Below are positions 44,625-55,330 of a stretch of 64,000 nucleotides of DNA, in pieces. The notes beneath the pieces are model-generated. The model did not search any database, was not told the origin of the DNA, and saw only the letters and a program-made list of their open reading frames with translations. Each line of letters starts with the position of its first letter. Position 1 is the first letter of the stretch. Location: positions 124,001 through 188,000 of the forward strand of contig CAWIHF010000015.1 in the NCBI GenBank assembly GCA_963835885.1. The letters run 5' to 3'. The translations under genes were made by a program, and so were the position numbers. The DNA comes from Roseiarcus sp963835885. Its GTDB lineage: Bacteria; Pseudomonadota; Alphaproteobacteria; Rhizobiales; Beijerinckiaceae.

Positions 44625-45774
44625 ATGGGCGCGCTTTCCGGGGTCAGGGTCGTCGAGCTCGCGCGTATTCTCGCCGGCCCGTGGATCGGGCAGACGCTGG
44701 CCGATCTCGGCGCCGACGTCATCAAGGTCGAGAGCCCGGAGGGCGACGATACGCGCCGCTGGGGGCCGCCGTTCATCGACACCGAGGGCGAGCGCGCAGC
44801 GGCCTATTTCCATGGCTGCAATCGCGGCAAGCGGTCGATCGTCGCCGATTTCGCGACTGAACGCGGGCGCGAGATCGTGCGGCGGCTCGCGGCGCGGTCG
44901 GACGTGCTGATCGAGAACTTCAAGGTCGGAGGCCTGAAGAAATTCGGCCTCGACGACGAGAGCTTCCGAAAGATCAATCCGCGACTGGTCTATTGCTCCG
45001 TCACCGGTTTCGGTCAGACGGGCCCCTACGCCGAGCGCGCCGGTTACGATTACCTGATCGCAGGGGATGTCCGGTTACATGGACATGACCGGCGAGCCGG
45101 ACGGCGAGCCGACAGAAGGCCGGCGTCGCCGATCAGCGACTTTTTACCGGACTCTACGGCGTCATCGCGGTCGAGGCGGCTCTGATCGAGCGCGAGCGCA
45201 CCGGCCGCGGGCAGCATATCGACCTCGCGCTGTTCGACACGATGGCCGCGATGCTCGCCAACCAGGCGATGAACTTCCTCGCCACGGGGGTCTCGCCGCG
45301 ACGCACGGGCAGCGCCGCACCCAATATCGCCCCCTACCAGACCTTTCCGGTCGCCGACGGCTGGCGTCATCATAGCGGTTGGCAACGACGGGCAGTTCGC
45401 CCGCCTGTGCGCCGTGCTCGGCCGCGAGCCGCTGGCCGCCGATCCTGCGCTTTGCGACCAACGCCGCGCGGCGTCGACAAACCGCGGCGACCTCGCGCGC
45501 GAGTCTCTGACGGCGAGGACGCGACCTCAGGACGCGCGGCGCACTGCTCGACGCGCTCGAAGAGGCCGTCGTCCCGGCCGGTCCGATCAACACGGTCGCC
45601 GACCTTTTCGCCGATCCGCAGTTCGTCACGCGTGCCATGCGCATCGATCCCGAAGGAATTCCCGGCGTTCGCAGCCCCATCGTGATGAGCGAAACCGCGC
45701 TCTCGCTTGGCCGCCGTTCGCCGAAGCTCGGCGAGCACGAGGCGGAGATCCTGCGCGAGATCGGGCTCGAATGA
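44625..45774 (+). CDS. CaiB/BaiF-family CoA transferase (several frame breaks)
   Basis: Type III CoA transferase, probably moving CoA from succinyl-CoA to glutarate for the gcdH step. The intact first part reads LSGVRVVELARILAGPWIGQTLADLGADVIKVE and RGKRSIVADF. Frame slips follow at about 45062, 45110, 45135-45150, 45370 and between 45450 and 45540, after which DALEEAVVPAGPINTVADLFADPQ and RRSPKLGEHEAEILREIGLE complete the family pattern to TGA at 45772. So many breaks in one gene could mean decay, but neighbours show the same kind of error. Confidence 0.8.
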
Positions 45775-45842
45775 CAGCGAAGCCGGCCTTGACGGCGCTC
45801 GGGCGCAGGCGGCAAATCCCAGGCGACAAGCGAGGCTTTCCG

Positions 45843-46447
45843 ATGAATTCGATTCGAAACGTCTGCGTCTATTGCGGGTCGGGCGATGGGAACGACCCTG
45901 CGCTTCGGCGAAGCGGCCGAGGCGTTCGGGGGCATCTTGGCCGCCGAGGGGATCGGCCTCGTCTACGGGGGCGGCGGCGACGGCCTCATGGGCCGACTGG
46001 CGCGCGCGACCCTTGCGGCCGGCGGCTACGTGACCGGGATTATCCCCAGTTTTCTCGTGCGCAAAGAACACGCTCTGACCACCGCGCAGGAGATGCTGGT
46101 CGTCGAGAACATGCACGAACGCAAGCAAGCGATGTTCGACCGCGCCGACGCCTTCGTCGCCCTGCCCGGCGGGATCGGCACGCTCGAGGAACTGGTCGAG
46201 CAGATGACCTGGGCGCAGCTCGAGCGCCACGCCAAACCGATCCTCATCGCCGACATCAATGGCTTCTGGCGTCCCCTGCTCGCACTCTTCGCTCACATGC
46301 GCGGTGCGGGCTTCATTCGCTCGCGGCTTCGAGCTTCGCTACCTCGTGGCGGAGAAGATCGAGGACGTCATCCCGATGCTGCGCGCGGCCGACCGGCAAG
46401 CGGCGCGACGCGAATCCCAGGAAAGCGCATCTGTGCGGAACATGTGA
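45843..46447 (+). CDS. LOG-family protein (frame breaks)
   Basis: Lysine-decarboxylase-fold nucleotide phosphoribohydrolase of the TIGR00730/LOG type, about 200 residues. It opens MNSIRNVCVYCGSGDG, then after a slip near 45890 reads LVYGGGGDGLMGRLAR and the hallmark FVALPGGIGTLEELVEQMTW. A further slip or two near 46300-46320 lead to FELRYLVAEKIEDVIPML and the stop at 46445-46447. LOG enzymes release cytokinin bases from their 5'-monophosphates; in most bacteria the physiological role is unclear. Confidence 0.83.
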
Positions 46448-46567
46448 GGCGCTTGCGACGTATCGCCTCAACGGCCGGGCTTCGAGGAAGTCCTAAATCG
46501 GCGGGGATAGGCGCCACTCTCGCCAAGTTAAAGGTTCATAGCGCTCGTCGAGGGGGAGCGTTCGGCA

Positions 46568-46966
46568 ATGAAGTGGAGTTGGAGGATGGCGGCGGCGGTC
46601 GTGTCGTGCGCGCTCATCGCCGCCAGCGCAGCGACACCGCAGACCGCAGCGGCGGCGAAAGCCACAGCGATTGCGCATACGGCTGAGAAGGCCAAAGCGA
46701 CGCCGAAGACCCGTCTCGACCGTCAGAGTGACGGTCACCAATTCGAGACCCGCCAGCCTCGTCGAATTGCGAGGCGGCGGTCAGCGGTTCCGCCAAGATG
46801 AAGAAAGGTTCTCGGAGCGCTGAAGCCCGGCAAGCAGGCCGTCGCGCGACTGCCGCGTGGCGAGGATTGCCAGGTCGATCTGCATGGCGCGTTCGACGAC
46901 GGCCAGACGATGGACTCGACCGGCTTCGACGTCTGCGCCGACAAAACGCTCAATCTGACCGACTGA
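46568..46966 (+). CDS. Small exported protein of unknown function (frame break)
   Basis: Starts MKWSWRMAAAVVSCALIAASAATPQTAAA, a clear signal peptide, followed by an Ala/Lys-rich linker. Frame slips near 46730 and 46790 connect to VTVTNSRPASLVELR and then VLGALKPGKQAVARLPRGEDCQVDLHG and FDVCADKTLNLTD, ending at 46966. The two late Cys could form a disulfide in the periplasm. I do not recognise a named family. Confidence 0.6.
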
Positions 46967-46977
46967 CGGCGCTCCAG

Positions 46978-46999
46978 CCCTCCGGCGGACGCCGGAGGG
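46978..46999. terminator. Hairpin between convergent genes
   Basis: CCCTCCGGC, GGAC, GCCGGAGGG is a perfect 9-bp stem between the 3' ends of the exported-protein gene and sodB. No T run follows on either side, so it may act as a bidirectional attenuating structure rather than a classical terminator. Confidence 0.55.
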
Positions 47000-47020
47000 C
47001 GTCGCTCATTGCCATTGCGA

Positions 47021-47616
47021 TCATTTCTGGCCGAAGAGCTCAGCGACATATTCCCAGTTGACGAGGTGGTCGACGAGGGCCTTGAGATAGTCGGGGCGGC
47101 GGTTGCGGTAGTCGATGTAGTAGGAATGCTCCCACACATCGATGCCGAGGATCGGCTTGCCGCCGTGCACGAGCGGGTTCTCGCCGTTGGGGGTCTTGGT
47201 CGCCTAGGATCTTGCCCTCCTTCAGCGTCAGCCAGCACCAGCCGGAGCCGAACTGGGTCACGCCGGCCTGGATAAGGTCTTCCTTGGCCTTTTCGACCGA
47301 GCCGAACGAGTTCTTTGAGCGCCCTTTCGACCTCGCCCGGGATCTTGCCCCCGCCGTTCGGCTTCATCCAGCGCCAGAAATGGATATGGTTGAAGTGCTG
47401 GCCGGCGTTGTTAAAAACAGCGGCGTTCTTGCCGAACGAGCCCTTGACGATCTCCTCGAGGGACTTTCCCTCCCATTCGGTGCCTTTGAGCGCGTTGTTG
47501 CCGTTGTTGACATAAGCCAGGTGATGCTTGTCGTGATGATATTCCAGCGTTTCGCGCGACATGTATGGGCCAAGCGCGTCGTAAGCATAGGGAAGATCGG
47601 GCAACGAGAAACTCAT
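47021..47616 (-). CDS. sodB: Fe/Mn superoxide dismutase (two frame breaks)
   Basis: Cytoplasmic superoxide dismutase, about 198 residues after correction. The N terminus MSFSLPDLPYAYDALGPYMSRETLEYHHDKHH carries the first metal His; NAGQHFNHIHFWRWM carries the second. Slips near 47300 and 47205 then restore QFGSGWCWLTLKEGKI and DVWEHSYYIDYRNRRPDYL, with the Asp and His ligands in DVWEH. It ends AELFGQK at 47021. AAGGAG precedes the ATG. An essential-type stress gene with two slips argues for sequence error. Confidence 0.9.
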
Positions 47617-47845
47617 GGGACGGCTCCTTGGCGATAGCGGTGAATGTGCAGTGGACGCCGAAGGACAATACATCCTCTCGGTGGCGAAACTTTAGCGGTG
47701 CGCATCCAGGGTCGCAACTCCGAGCGAGGCCGAGACGTTCCAGTCGGACTTCCGCGCGCGCCTCGGGACGCATTGCCGCAGCCCTATGGCGCATGCGCGG
47801 CGTGACTGCGCCTAACCTGGTCTTAAAACAGATATGGATGGCGCC

Positions 47846-48283
47846 ATGTTCAAGCATCTTCTCATTCCGACCGACGGGTCCGATCTCTCGCGAAAGGCCG
47901 TGCTTTACGGAGTGCAACTGGCCAAGGAGTGCGGGGCCAAGGTGACGGCGCTCACCCTGGCGGAGCCCTATCGCGTCGCTTCCATGGATGCGGTTCTCGT
48001 CTCGGTCGGCGAGGACGAATACGAAGAGGAGTCGCGCCGCATCGCCGAACAGGCGCTCGAGCAGGTGAGGATCGCGGCCGATGCGGCGGGCGTGCCCTGC
48101 GACACGATCCGCGAGGTGCACGATCAGCCCTATCGCGCCATCATCGACGCGGCTCACGCCAAGGGCTGCGACCTGATCGTGATGGCCTCGCATGGACGGC
48201 GCGGCATGTCGGCGCTGCTGCTCGGCAGCGAGACGGTCAAGGTCCTCACCCACTCGACCATTCCGGTCCTCGTCTACCGCTGA
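47846..48283 (+). CDS. Universal stress protein (UspA family)
   Basis: A 145-residue USP domain protein. MFKHLLIPTDGSDLSRKAVLYGVQLA opens the fold, and the ATP-binding type C-terminal motif is seen in DLIVMASHGRRGMSALLLGSETVKVLTHSTIPVLV (G-x2-G-x9-G-[ST] form). ATG 47834 in the same frame would add four residues. It is unbroken. Confidence 0.93.
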   Translation: MFKHLLIPTDGSDLSRKAVLYGVQLAKECGAKVTALTLAEPYRVASMDAVLVSVGEDEYEEESRRIAEQALEQVRIAADAAGVPCDTIREVHDQPYRAIIDAAHAKGCDLIVMASHGRRGMSALLLGSETVKVLTHSTIPVLVYR

Positions 48284-48296
48284 GGAAGCCGACGCG

Positions 48297-48746
48297 TCAC
48301 TCGGCCCGTTCGACCCTCAACAGCGAACCGTCTTCGACCGCGACGACCCTGACCTTGGCGCCCGCCGGGCAGTCAGCGCCGGAGACGCGCCACGAACTGT
48401 CGCCGACGTGAATGCGGCCGTAGCCGCGCACGATCGGTTCGTCGAGAAAGAAGTCGGCGCCGATCATCGCATGCGCCCGGCTTTGCGGCAGTGGGCCAGG
48501 CTGGGCGCCGAGCGAACCGTAAACCCGCCGCCCGACAAGGACGAGGGCGACGACGAGCGCTCCAAACAGGAGGAGCTGCGTGGTGAAGTCGACCGGGACG
48601 AAATAGGCAATCGCCCCGACGATCGCCGCCGCCGCGCCGATCCAGACGAAGAAAGCGCCCGGCGCGAGCGTCTCGGCTGCACATACGACAAGGCCGCCGA
48701 CAAGCCAGCCGAGCGCGATGATGCGGGGCGAAAAGAAGGCGTCCAT
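48297..48746 (-). CDS. NfeD-family membrane protein (short type)
   Basis: A 149-residue protein with three or four hydrophobic helices (IALGWLVGGLVVCAAETLAPG; FVWIGAAAAIVGAIAYFV; LLLFGALVVALVLVG) and a C-terminal OB-fold segment GYGRIHVGDSSWRVSGADCPAGAKVRVVAVE. NfeD partners with SPFH proteins in membrane microdomains; the SPFH gene ends 16 bases upstream on the same strand. Confidence 0.92.
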   Translation of the reverse strand: MDAFFSPRIIALGWLVGGLVVCAAETLAPGAFFVWIGAAAAIVGAIAYFVPVDFTTQLLLFGALVVALVLVGRRVYGSLGAQPGPLPQSRAHAMIGADFFLDEPIVRGYGRIHVGDSSWRVSGADCPAGAKVRVVAVEDGSLLRVERAE

Positions 48747-48762
48747 GCGATCGCTCTCGCCC

Positions 48763-49806
48763 TCAACCGCTCAAGGGCGAAGCTCCGCCCGGCGGCGGGG
48801 GAGCTGGCGGCGCCGCCGGAGCGGCCGTATCGGGAACCGGAGCGGGCGTCCTTGTCTGAAAAGCGCCGGGCGACGCCCGCGAGACGGCGAACTCGCCGAG
48901 AGCGCCCGCCGCAATCTGTCCAATTCCGCCAAGCATGCCTGCGAGCGAAGCGAGCTCGATCGGAACAATGACCGTCTTCTGGTTCGGCGACTGCGCCAGC
49001 GTTTGGAGGGCGTTGATGTATTTCTCGGCAATCAGGAAGTTGACCGCCACGACGTCGCCGTTCGACGTCGCCTCGCTCATCATCCGGGTCGCCGCGGCTT
49101 CGGCCTGGGCGGTGCGCTCGACCGCCTCGGCTGCCCGGAAAGCGGCGTCGCGTCGGCCCTCGGCCTCGAGCACGACCGCCGCCTTGCGCCCCTCGGCGCG
49201 GGTGATGTCGGACTGGCGCATGCCTTCGGCCTCGAGGATCACGGCGCGCTTCTCACGCTCGGCCTTCATCTGCCGCGCCATTGCGTTGACCAGGTCCTTC
49301 GGCGGCTCGATGTCTTTGATCTCGATACGCGTGACCTTGACGCCCCAGGGCTCGGAGGCGGCGTCGATCACGTTGAGCAGGCGGGCGTTGATCTCGTCGC
49401 GATGCGACAGCAGCTGATCGAGGTCCATCGACCCCATGACCGTGCGCACATTGGTCGTCACCAGATTCAGGAGGGCGAACTGAAGGTTGGCGATCTCGTA
49501 GGAAGCCCGGCGCGCGTCGAGCACCTGAAAGAAGACGACGCCGTCGACTGAGACCGTCGCATTATCCTTGGTGATGATCTCTTGACGCGGCACGTCGATC
49601 ACCTGCTCCATGACGTTGAGCTTGTGGCCGACCGAGTCGATGTAAGGAAAGATGAGGCCGAGGCCTGGCGTCAGCGTCTTATGGTATCTGCCGAAGCGCT
49701 CGACGGTGTAATTGTAGCCCTGCGGCACCTGGCGCACGCCCATGAGCGCGGTGACGACGATGAACGCGACGACCACCAGGGCGAAGACGCTGATCCCTTC
49801 GATCAT
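48763..49806 (-). CDS. SPFH/band 7 protein (QmcA/stomatin-like)
   Basis: A 347-residue membrane-anchored scaffold. An N-terminal helix (VFALVVVAFIVVTALMGVRQV) precedes the band-7 domain with GYNYTVERFGRYHKTLTPGLGLIFPYID and WGVKVTRIEIKDIEPPKDLVNAMARQMKAEREKRA, then an Ala/Glu-rich coiled coil and a Pro/Ala-rich tail. It forms the common slipin-NfeD pair with the downstream gene. It is unbroken; the apparent continuation upstream belongs to ygfZ. Confidence 0.94.
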   Translation of the reverse strand: MIEGISVFALVVVAFIVVTALMGVRQVPQGYNYTVERFGRYHKTLTPGLGLIFPYIDSVGHKLNVMEQVIDVPRQEIITKDNATVSVDGVVFFQVLDARRASYEIANLQFALLNLVTTNVRTVMGSMDLDQLLSHRDEINARLLNVIDAASEPWGVKVTRIEIKDIEPPKDLVNAMARQMKAEREKRAVILEAEGMRQSDITRAEGRKAAVVLEAEGRRDAAFRAAEAVERTAQAEAAATRMMSEATSNGDVVAVNFLIAEKYINALQTLAQSPNQKTVIVPIELASLAGMLGGIGQIAAGALGEFAVSRASPGAFQTRTPAPVPDTAAPAAPPAPPPPGGASPLSG

Positions 49807-49940
49807 GAGGATAGTCTCCGGCGCCCGGAGTTCCTTGCGCGTAGACGAATCGGCTAAAGCCCAGGCCGAGGCAATGTAGTCGTGAATCGGCCTCGCCGCC
49901 ATGCCGGCAGCTTCGTGCGCGCTTGCCCTTGCGTCAGGCC

Positions 49941-50775
49941 TTACTCTGCCAGCGCCAGCCCGACGCCGCCTGCAGTGAGTTCGCGCCCGGAGGCCTTCGC
50001 CTCCTCGACCCGGTCGAGCCGCAGCATCGCGAGCGCCTCCCGCCCGGACGACGAGCCGAGTGTCCCGACCGGCAAGCTCGCCGTCGAGGACCGGCGTTCC
50101 GGGCGACGCCGGCTCGGCCAGCACTTTGACGCGCGCGACGCGCTTGCGCGCGGTTCCCCGATGCTTCATGCGCGAGACGACCTCCTGGCCGACATAGCAG
50201 CCCTTGTCGAAATCGACGCCATGAAGGAGGTCGAAGTTCGCGTCGTGCGGAAAGGCGTCGCCGTAGATGAAATCGGCGCCGCCTTTCGGGACGCCGGCGC
50301 CGATGCGCAGGGCTTCATAGGTCGGGGCGTGTTCGTCACCGATCGCAACTGCCTTGTCGCGCGGCAGGATCGCCCGCCAGCCGAGACGCGGATCGCGCGG
50401 GTCGGCATAGAGTACGGAATCCGGCGGCTCGTCCGGTTCCTCGCCCCAGTAGGCGACGACGGCGCGCGCCCCGCTCTGGTCGGCGATCGAGACCTTCGAG
50501 CGAAGCTTGTAGAAGCCGAGCCGGCGCGCCAGATCGGCCGCCTGCTCCGCGGCGCAGTCGATCAGGAAGGCGGCGTCGCTCCCGGAGGGAGCACGGACGA
50601 CGAGCATGTCGAACAGGATTTTCCCTTGCGGCGAGAGAAGTCCGGCATAGCGCGCCTCGCCCTCCTCGAGCCGCTCGACGTCGTTCGTCAGCAGCCCCTG
50701 AAGAAAGCTCGCGGCCTCTTCGCCGCCGACAGCGATGACGCCACGATCCTTGAGCAGGGCAGCCTTCACGGTCAT
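49941..50775 (-). CDS. ygfZ: YgfZ/CAF17 folate-binding protein (frame break)
   Basis: Tetrahydrofolate-dependent protein that helps repair or assemble Fe-S enzymes. The start at 50775 follows GGAGG. It has the GcvT-like N-terminal region with GGEEAASFLQGLLTNDVE, and the signature K-G-C-Y-x-G-Q-E is present in DFDKGCYVGQEVVSRMKHRG. After GTPVLDGELA the frame slips near 50080, and the correct C terminus ends at TAA 49941. About 277 residues after correction. Confidence 0.88.
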
Positions 50776-50848
50776 AGGGCCTCCGGTCGCGCTTGCTATA
50801 CCGAGCCCGCTAAATTAGGCCGCTTTCGCCCCCGCGCAAGGAAAAGCG

Positions 50849-52166
50849 ATGCCGCAAACTTTCGATCTCATTCTCGCGAACGGAACCGTGGTCAATCACG
50901 ACGGCGTGGCCTTGCGCGACGTCGGCGTCCGCAACGGGCTTATCGCCGAGATCGGCAACTTGGGCGCGGCCTCGGCGGCTGAGCGGATCGACTGCAAGGG
51001 GCTGCACCTGCTGCCCGGCGTCATCGATAGCCAAGTGCATTTTCGCGAGCCGGGACCCGTCCACAAGGAGGATCTCGAGACGGGCTCGCGAGCCGCGGTC
51101 CTCGGCGGCGTGACCGCCGTATTCGAGATGCCGAACACCGATCCGACCACGACGACCGCCGAGGCGTTGGCCGACAAGATGCGCCGCGCCAAAGGCCGCA
51201 TGCATTGTGACTTTGCCTTCTGGGTCGGCGGCGCGCACGACAATGTCGCCGACATTTCCGAGCTCGAACGGCTGCCGGGCGCGGCGGGAATCAAGGTGTT
51301 CATGGGCTCCTCGACCGGACGCCTGCTGGTCGCCGACGACGAGGGGGTGCTCGCGATCCTGAAAAATATCCGCCGCCGCGCCGCCTTCCATTCCGAGGAC
51401 GAAGCGCGCCTCAACGAACGGAAGCCGCTGCGCGTCGCGGGCGATCCGTCGTCGCATCCGGTCTGGCGCGACGAGATCGCGGCGCTGAAATGCACCGAGC
51501 GCCTCGTGCGGCTGGCGCGCGAGGCGCGCGCGCAGGTGCACGTGCTGCACGTCTCGACGCGCGAGGAGATGGACTTGCTGGCTCAGGCGAAGGACGTCGC
51601 GAGCTGCGAGGCGACGCCGCATCACCTCACCTTGAGCGCCGAGGACTATCCGCGCCTCGGGACGAAACTGCAGATGAACCCGCCGGTGCGCGGGGCGGAG
51701 CAGCGCGAGGGGATCTGGCGCGGCCTCGCGCAGGGCGTCGTCGACGTGCTCGGCTCGGACCACGCGCCCCACACGCTCGAGGAGAAGGCAAAACCCTATC
51801 CCGACAGCCCCTCGGGCATGACCGGCGTCCAGACGCTCGTTCCCGTCATGCTCGACCACGTCAACGCCGGGCGGCTCTCGCTGCTGCGCTTCGTCGACCT
51901 GACCAGCGCCGGCCCGGCGCGGATCTTCCGCATCCTTGGCAAGGGCCGCATCGCCGCCGGCTACGACGCCGACTTCACCATCGTCGACATGAAGCGGGTC
52001 GAGACCATCCGCGATGCCTGGATCGCCTCGCGCTCGCGGCTGGACGCCCTACGACGGCAAGACGGTCACGGGCTGGCCGGTCGGGACAATTATACGCGGC
52101 CATCGTGTGATGTGGGAGGGGGAGCTCACGACGCCCTCGGCGGGTGCGGCCGTGCGGTTCTGGTAA
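50849..52166 (+). CDS. pyrC: Dihydroorotase (frame break near the 3' end)
   Basis: Amidohydrolase of pyrimidine synthesis, about 438 residues. Metal-binding and active-site segments: LPGVIDSQVHFREPG at residue 60, HVLHVSTREEMDLL, CEATPHHLTLS and VVDVLGSDHAPHTLEEKAKPYPDSPSGMTG. Near 52040 the frame slips; the restored end reads WTPYDGKTVTGWPVG, then GHRVMWEGEL, and ends RFW with TAA at 52164. The length and the GSDHAPH block fit the class I dihydroorotases. Confidence 0.9.
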
Positions 52167-52815
52167 GCGAAGCCGCGCTTCGGCATGGAAGGCCGGGCCA
52201 GGCGGATGGGGGCGCCGACGGCCAAATCTGTCCAGGCCAGACCAAGCCAAACCAAAAAGATCCAAGAAGAACCAAGGAAAACAAGGAAAATCGGCTTGGA
52301 TTTTCTTGGATTCCTTCGTCCAATTTGAGCTCTTTCAATGGGTTACGGGCGGTCCAAATAAAAAAACTCCCAACCGCCCGGCGCCCCGACCAGCCGCACA
52401 AACTCTGAACCTCCCCCGACGGCTACGGCATTCACGCATCCCATATCGCCGCGTGAACACTTTCCCAGCTTGCTGGGAAGGTTGCGCCTCGCCGACATGG
52501 ACCTTCTGATGATCGCTCCTGAGAACAAATATAGAACAGTTGGCCTGTCGTCAAGATTTTTTTCGCCGAACGACAAAAGGTTGTATTGTGCGCCAATCGA
52601 CCGCGCGATCTTGACCGTCTTGACTAAGACGCAGTTCGAATGAATGTACCACCGCTCCTGGCGGCAAGGGCCATTGCGAACGATATGTACATGTACAATA
52701 GAAAAACCGCTAGCTAGACTGGAGCGAGAGCAGCACTGTCCCGTCATCGACTTATGCACCCGCAACGCACTTGCCAATATAAGCATCTATACGTCATTCA
52801 TCGTGACGTCGCGCA
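52167..52815. other. Long gene-poor region marking a change in composition
   Basis: About 650 bases. It holds a CCAA-rich tract with an inverted pair ATCCAAGAA (52260-52268) and TTCTTGGAT (52303-52311), and a perfect hairpin TTCCCAGC, TT, GCTGGGAA at 52462-52479. GC content falls from here onward. Open frames exist but none has a recognisable pattern. It could be a terminator zone for pyrC and the boundary of acquired DNA. Confidence 0.5.
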
Positions 52816-54109
52816 ATGTCGCTGACCCCTGTACCACGAGGGCGTGTACTCCTAGCGTCGGCATCGTCTGGAGGTACGATTGCGGCGGTGCGGCACCTTG
52901 CCGCAAAAGGATTTGATGTCAGGGTGCTCTCAAGCGAGCGTTTGGCGGCAGCAGGGTGGTCACGCGGCGTTACCCAATCCCGTAAGGCCCCGTCGGAACT
53001 TCAAAGCGACCGCTTTCTTTCAAAACTGATCGAAGTTGGAAAAGCTGATCCAGGACAAATTCTGTTACCAACGTCGGATCAAACGACGTGGTTATATGCG
53101 TCCAACTCAGAATCACTTAAGCAATATTACCGTCTATACCAGCCACAAATTTCAGTCTTGCAGCGGATCTTAGACAAGAAACTGCTAGGAGAAGCCGCGG
53201 GCAAGGTCGGCATCAACATAGTACCGAGCTGGGATCCTAAAGACAACGATGAACTGAGAGGTCTGGCTCCAGATTTGCCCTACCCGATTCTGCTAAAGCC
53301 GCGCACGCACGTTCGCGGCGTCGCCAGCGAGCGAGGTTCTGTAGTCCACTCCCCGAACGAGTTGCTCCGAGATTACGAACTGTTTATCGCTCGCAATAAG
53401 GATCGAGGCTGCGAAGAATTCACCTTTCCAAATTCAGGGCGACCGATCCTGCAACAGTTCGTGCATGTAGGGAGCGAAGGCGTCTATTCGGTCGCTGGGT
53501 TCATTGATCCCAGCGGGGAGCATTTTGTTGCGCGCAGATCAAAAAAGGTGTTTCAACGTTCTTGGCCTGTGGGGGTAGGTGTGTGTTACGAGTCGGCGCC
53601 ACCGGACCACTCCCTGTCACGTTCTGTGGAGGCTCTTTGCCATGAGTCTCGGTTACTTTGGGATGTTCGAGGTTGAATTTCTTCCATTCAAAGGCGGATG
53701 GGCAGCGATTGACTTCAATCCGCGTTTGTACAATCAGGTTGGACTCGACATTAGTCGCGGTCTGCCGCTTCCGTTGCTTGCTTGTCTTGGCGCCTTGGGC
53801 GAGGCGTCAGAACTTAGGGATGCAGTTGCGAGAGCCCAATTCGTAACGGACGATTCGACTATGGTCCTGTACGATCGGTTCACTCTACACGCTTTGCTTG
53901 CTGCAATGTACATGACCTCTAGGCTATCATACAAAGATCTAAGGTATTGGAAAGATTGGTCAAAGCGGAGCGGCACCAGAGTCATCGATGTTGCGGTCGA
54001 TAAAGAAGACATGATGCCGGGCATTATTCACGCGCTTTCTGAAATTTACTTAGGAACAAAGGCCATTCAGCGTTTTTTCAAGTCGAATCCTCGCGTTAAT
54101 TCGGCTTAA
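52816..54109 (+). CDS. ATP-grasp ligase (one frame break)
   Basis: Predicted ATP-dependent carboxylate-amine (or similar) ligase of the COG3919 type, about 430 residues. An N-terminal Rossmann-like part RVLLASASSGGTIAAVRHLAAKGFDVRVLSSE leads to the ATP-grasp core: VLQRILDKKLLGEAAGKVGI, PYPILLKPRTHVRG, then after a slip near 53640 EVEFLPFKGGWAAIDFNPRLYNQ, which holds the metal-binding Glu and Asn. Lower GC than neighbours. First of three genes on the plus strand; the substrate is unknown. Confidence 0.78.
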
Positions 54110-54127
54110 CAACATTGGGGCTGGGAC

Positions 54128-55330
54128 TTGGTCGGGACTATCGCAATTGTTGGTGCAGGGCCTTATGGACTTTCTCTTGCCGCCCATCTAGACGCACGTG
54201 GCGTTAGGCACCGTATTTTTGGCACTCCGATGGCGATTCTGGTCCCAGATCGCCGAGGCCGGAGGCGAGCGTTTCCTCAAGTCATATTGTTTAGGAACGA
54301 ACGTTTCGAACTCCGAGACTAGGCTATTCCTTCGCAGATTACTCCGCGCCTCGGGGGCTTGAGACATTCGAGCCATGCTCAATAGGAGATTTTGCGGCAT
54401 ATGGGCAATGGTTCCAACAGACGAATGTACCGTGGGTAGAAAATAGCGATGTAAAGACAATAGCACGAGCGCGTGGATGTTTATCGATTACCCTCGCGGA
54501 TGGCGAGCATTTTCTCGCGTCGGATGTCGTGATTGCTACCGGCCTAGCATATTTTGCTCATATTCCAACTAGTCTTTCGATCCTTCCTGCGCCCCTCCTT
54601 ACGCATACTGCTCGGATAAACCGATTTGACGATTTTAGGGGTCGCGACGTCGCAGTCATTGGTGCAGGGCAATCTGCGCTGGAGGCAGCGGCTCTCTTAC
54701 ATGAGTTCGGCGCACGGCCACAGATCATCATGCGCGAGCCGTCAGTTCTTTGGCAGACTCTGGGTCTCGAAATCACGCAGCCTATGGCGTCGCTTCCGTT
54801 CGCCAATTTCGGGACTTGGCACGGGTCCGAAAGCATGGGCGCTAACTCGGTTTCCGGGTGCGATACATCGATTTCCCGACGCGTGGCGCACCCGTTTCGT
54901 GAAAAACCATTTGCCCCCTGAAGGCGCATGGTGGCTCCGCAAACGGGTCGAGAACCGAGTGCCCGTCCACACCCAAACGATCGTCGCAGAGGCTCAAGAA
55001 AGAGGCGGGCGAGCGGCGCTTCGCCTTAGCAATGGACTCAATGGTAAGCTGCGTGAGCTCGTCGTCGATCATGTCATAGCAGGCACCGGTTACGATATCA
55101 GCGTCGATCGTCTGGAATTTCTCGATCCCAACCTCCGCAGCAGCATTGCACGTCTTGAACGCGCTCCAAGGCTCAGCGACACTTTCGAGACCTCGACGCC
55201 GGGGCTCCGCTTCATTGGCCCGGCTTCGGCGATGAGCTTCGGGCCGCTGTTCAGGTTTGTGATCGGCGCCGATTATGCCGCTCGAACCGTGTCCTCCTTT
55301 CTCGCATCGCGGGCCGGGTCGAGGCAGTGA
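54128..55330 (+). CDS. FAD-dependent oxidoreductase/monooxygenase-like (three frame breaks)
   Basis: Two-dinucleotide-fold flavoenzyme of about 400 residues, related to the Lys/Orn N-hydroxylase and COG2072 groups. FAD motif TIAIVGAGPYGLSLAAHLDARG at the TTG start, then FWSQIAEAGGERFLKSYCL after a slip near 54238, then YSFADYSAPRGLETFEP and IGDFAAYGQWF after one near 54325. The NADP motif is VAVIGAGQSALEAAALLHEFG. A third slip near 54775 leads to GPKAWALTRFPG and GAWWLRKRVENR. Its stop overlaps the next start (GTGA), so the genes are coupled. Confidence 0.72.

Noticed and set aside
48763..50775. 670-residue YgfZ-SPFH fusion protein
   Set aside because: Caused by a frame slip in ygfZ; the SPFH gene has its own start at 49806 and ygfZ its own stop at 49941.
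52343..52786. 147-codon minus-strand frame in the gap after pyrC
   Set aside because: No recognisable motif, no clear ribosome site and mixed composition; more likely non-coding.
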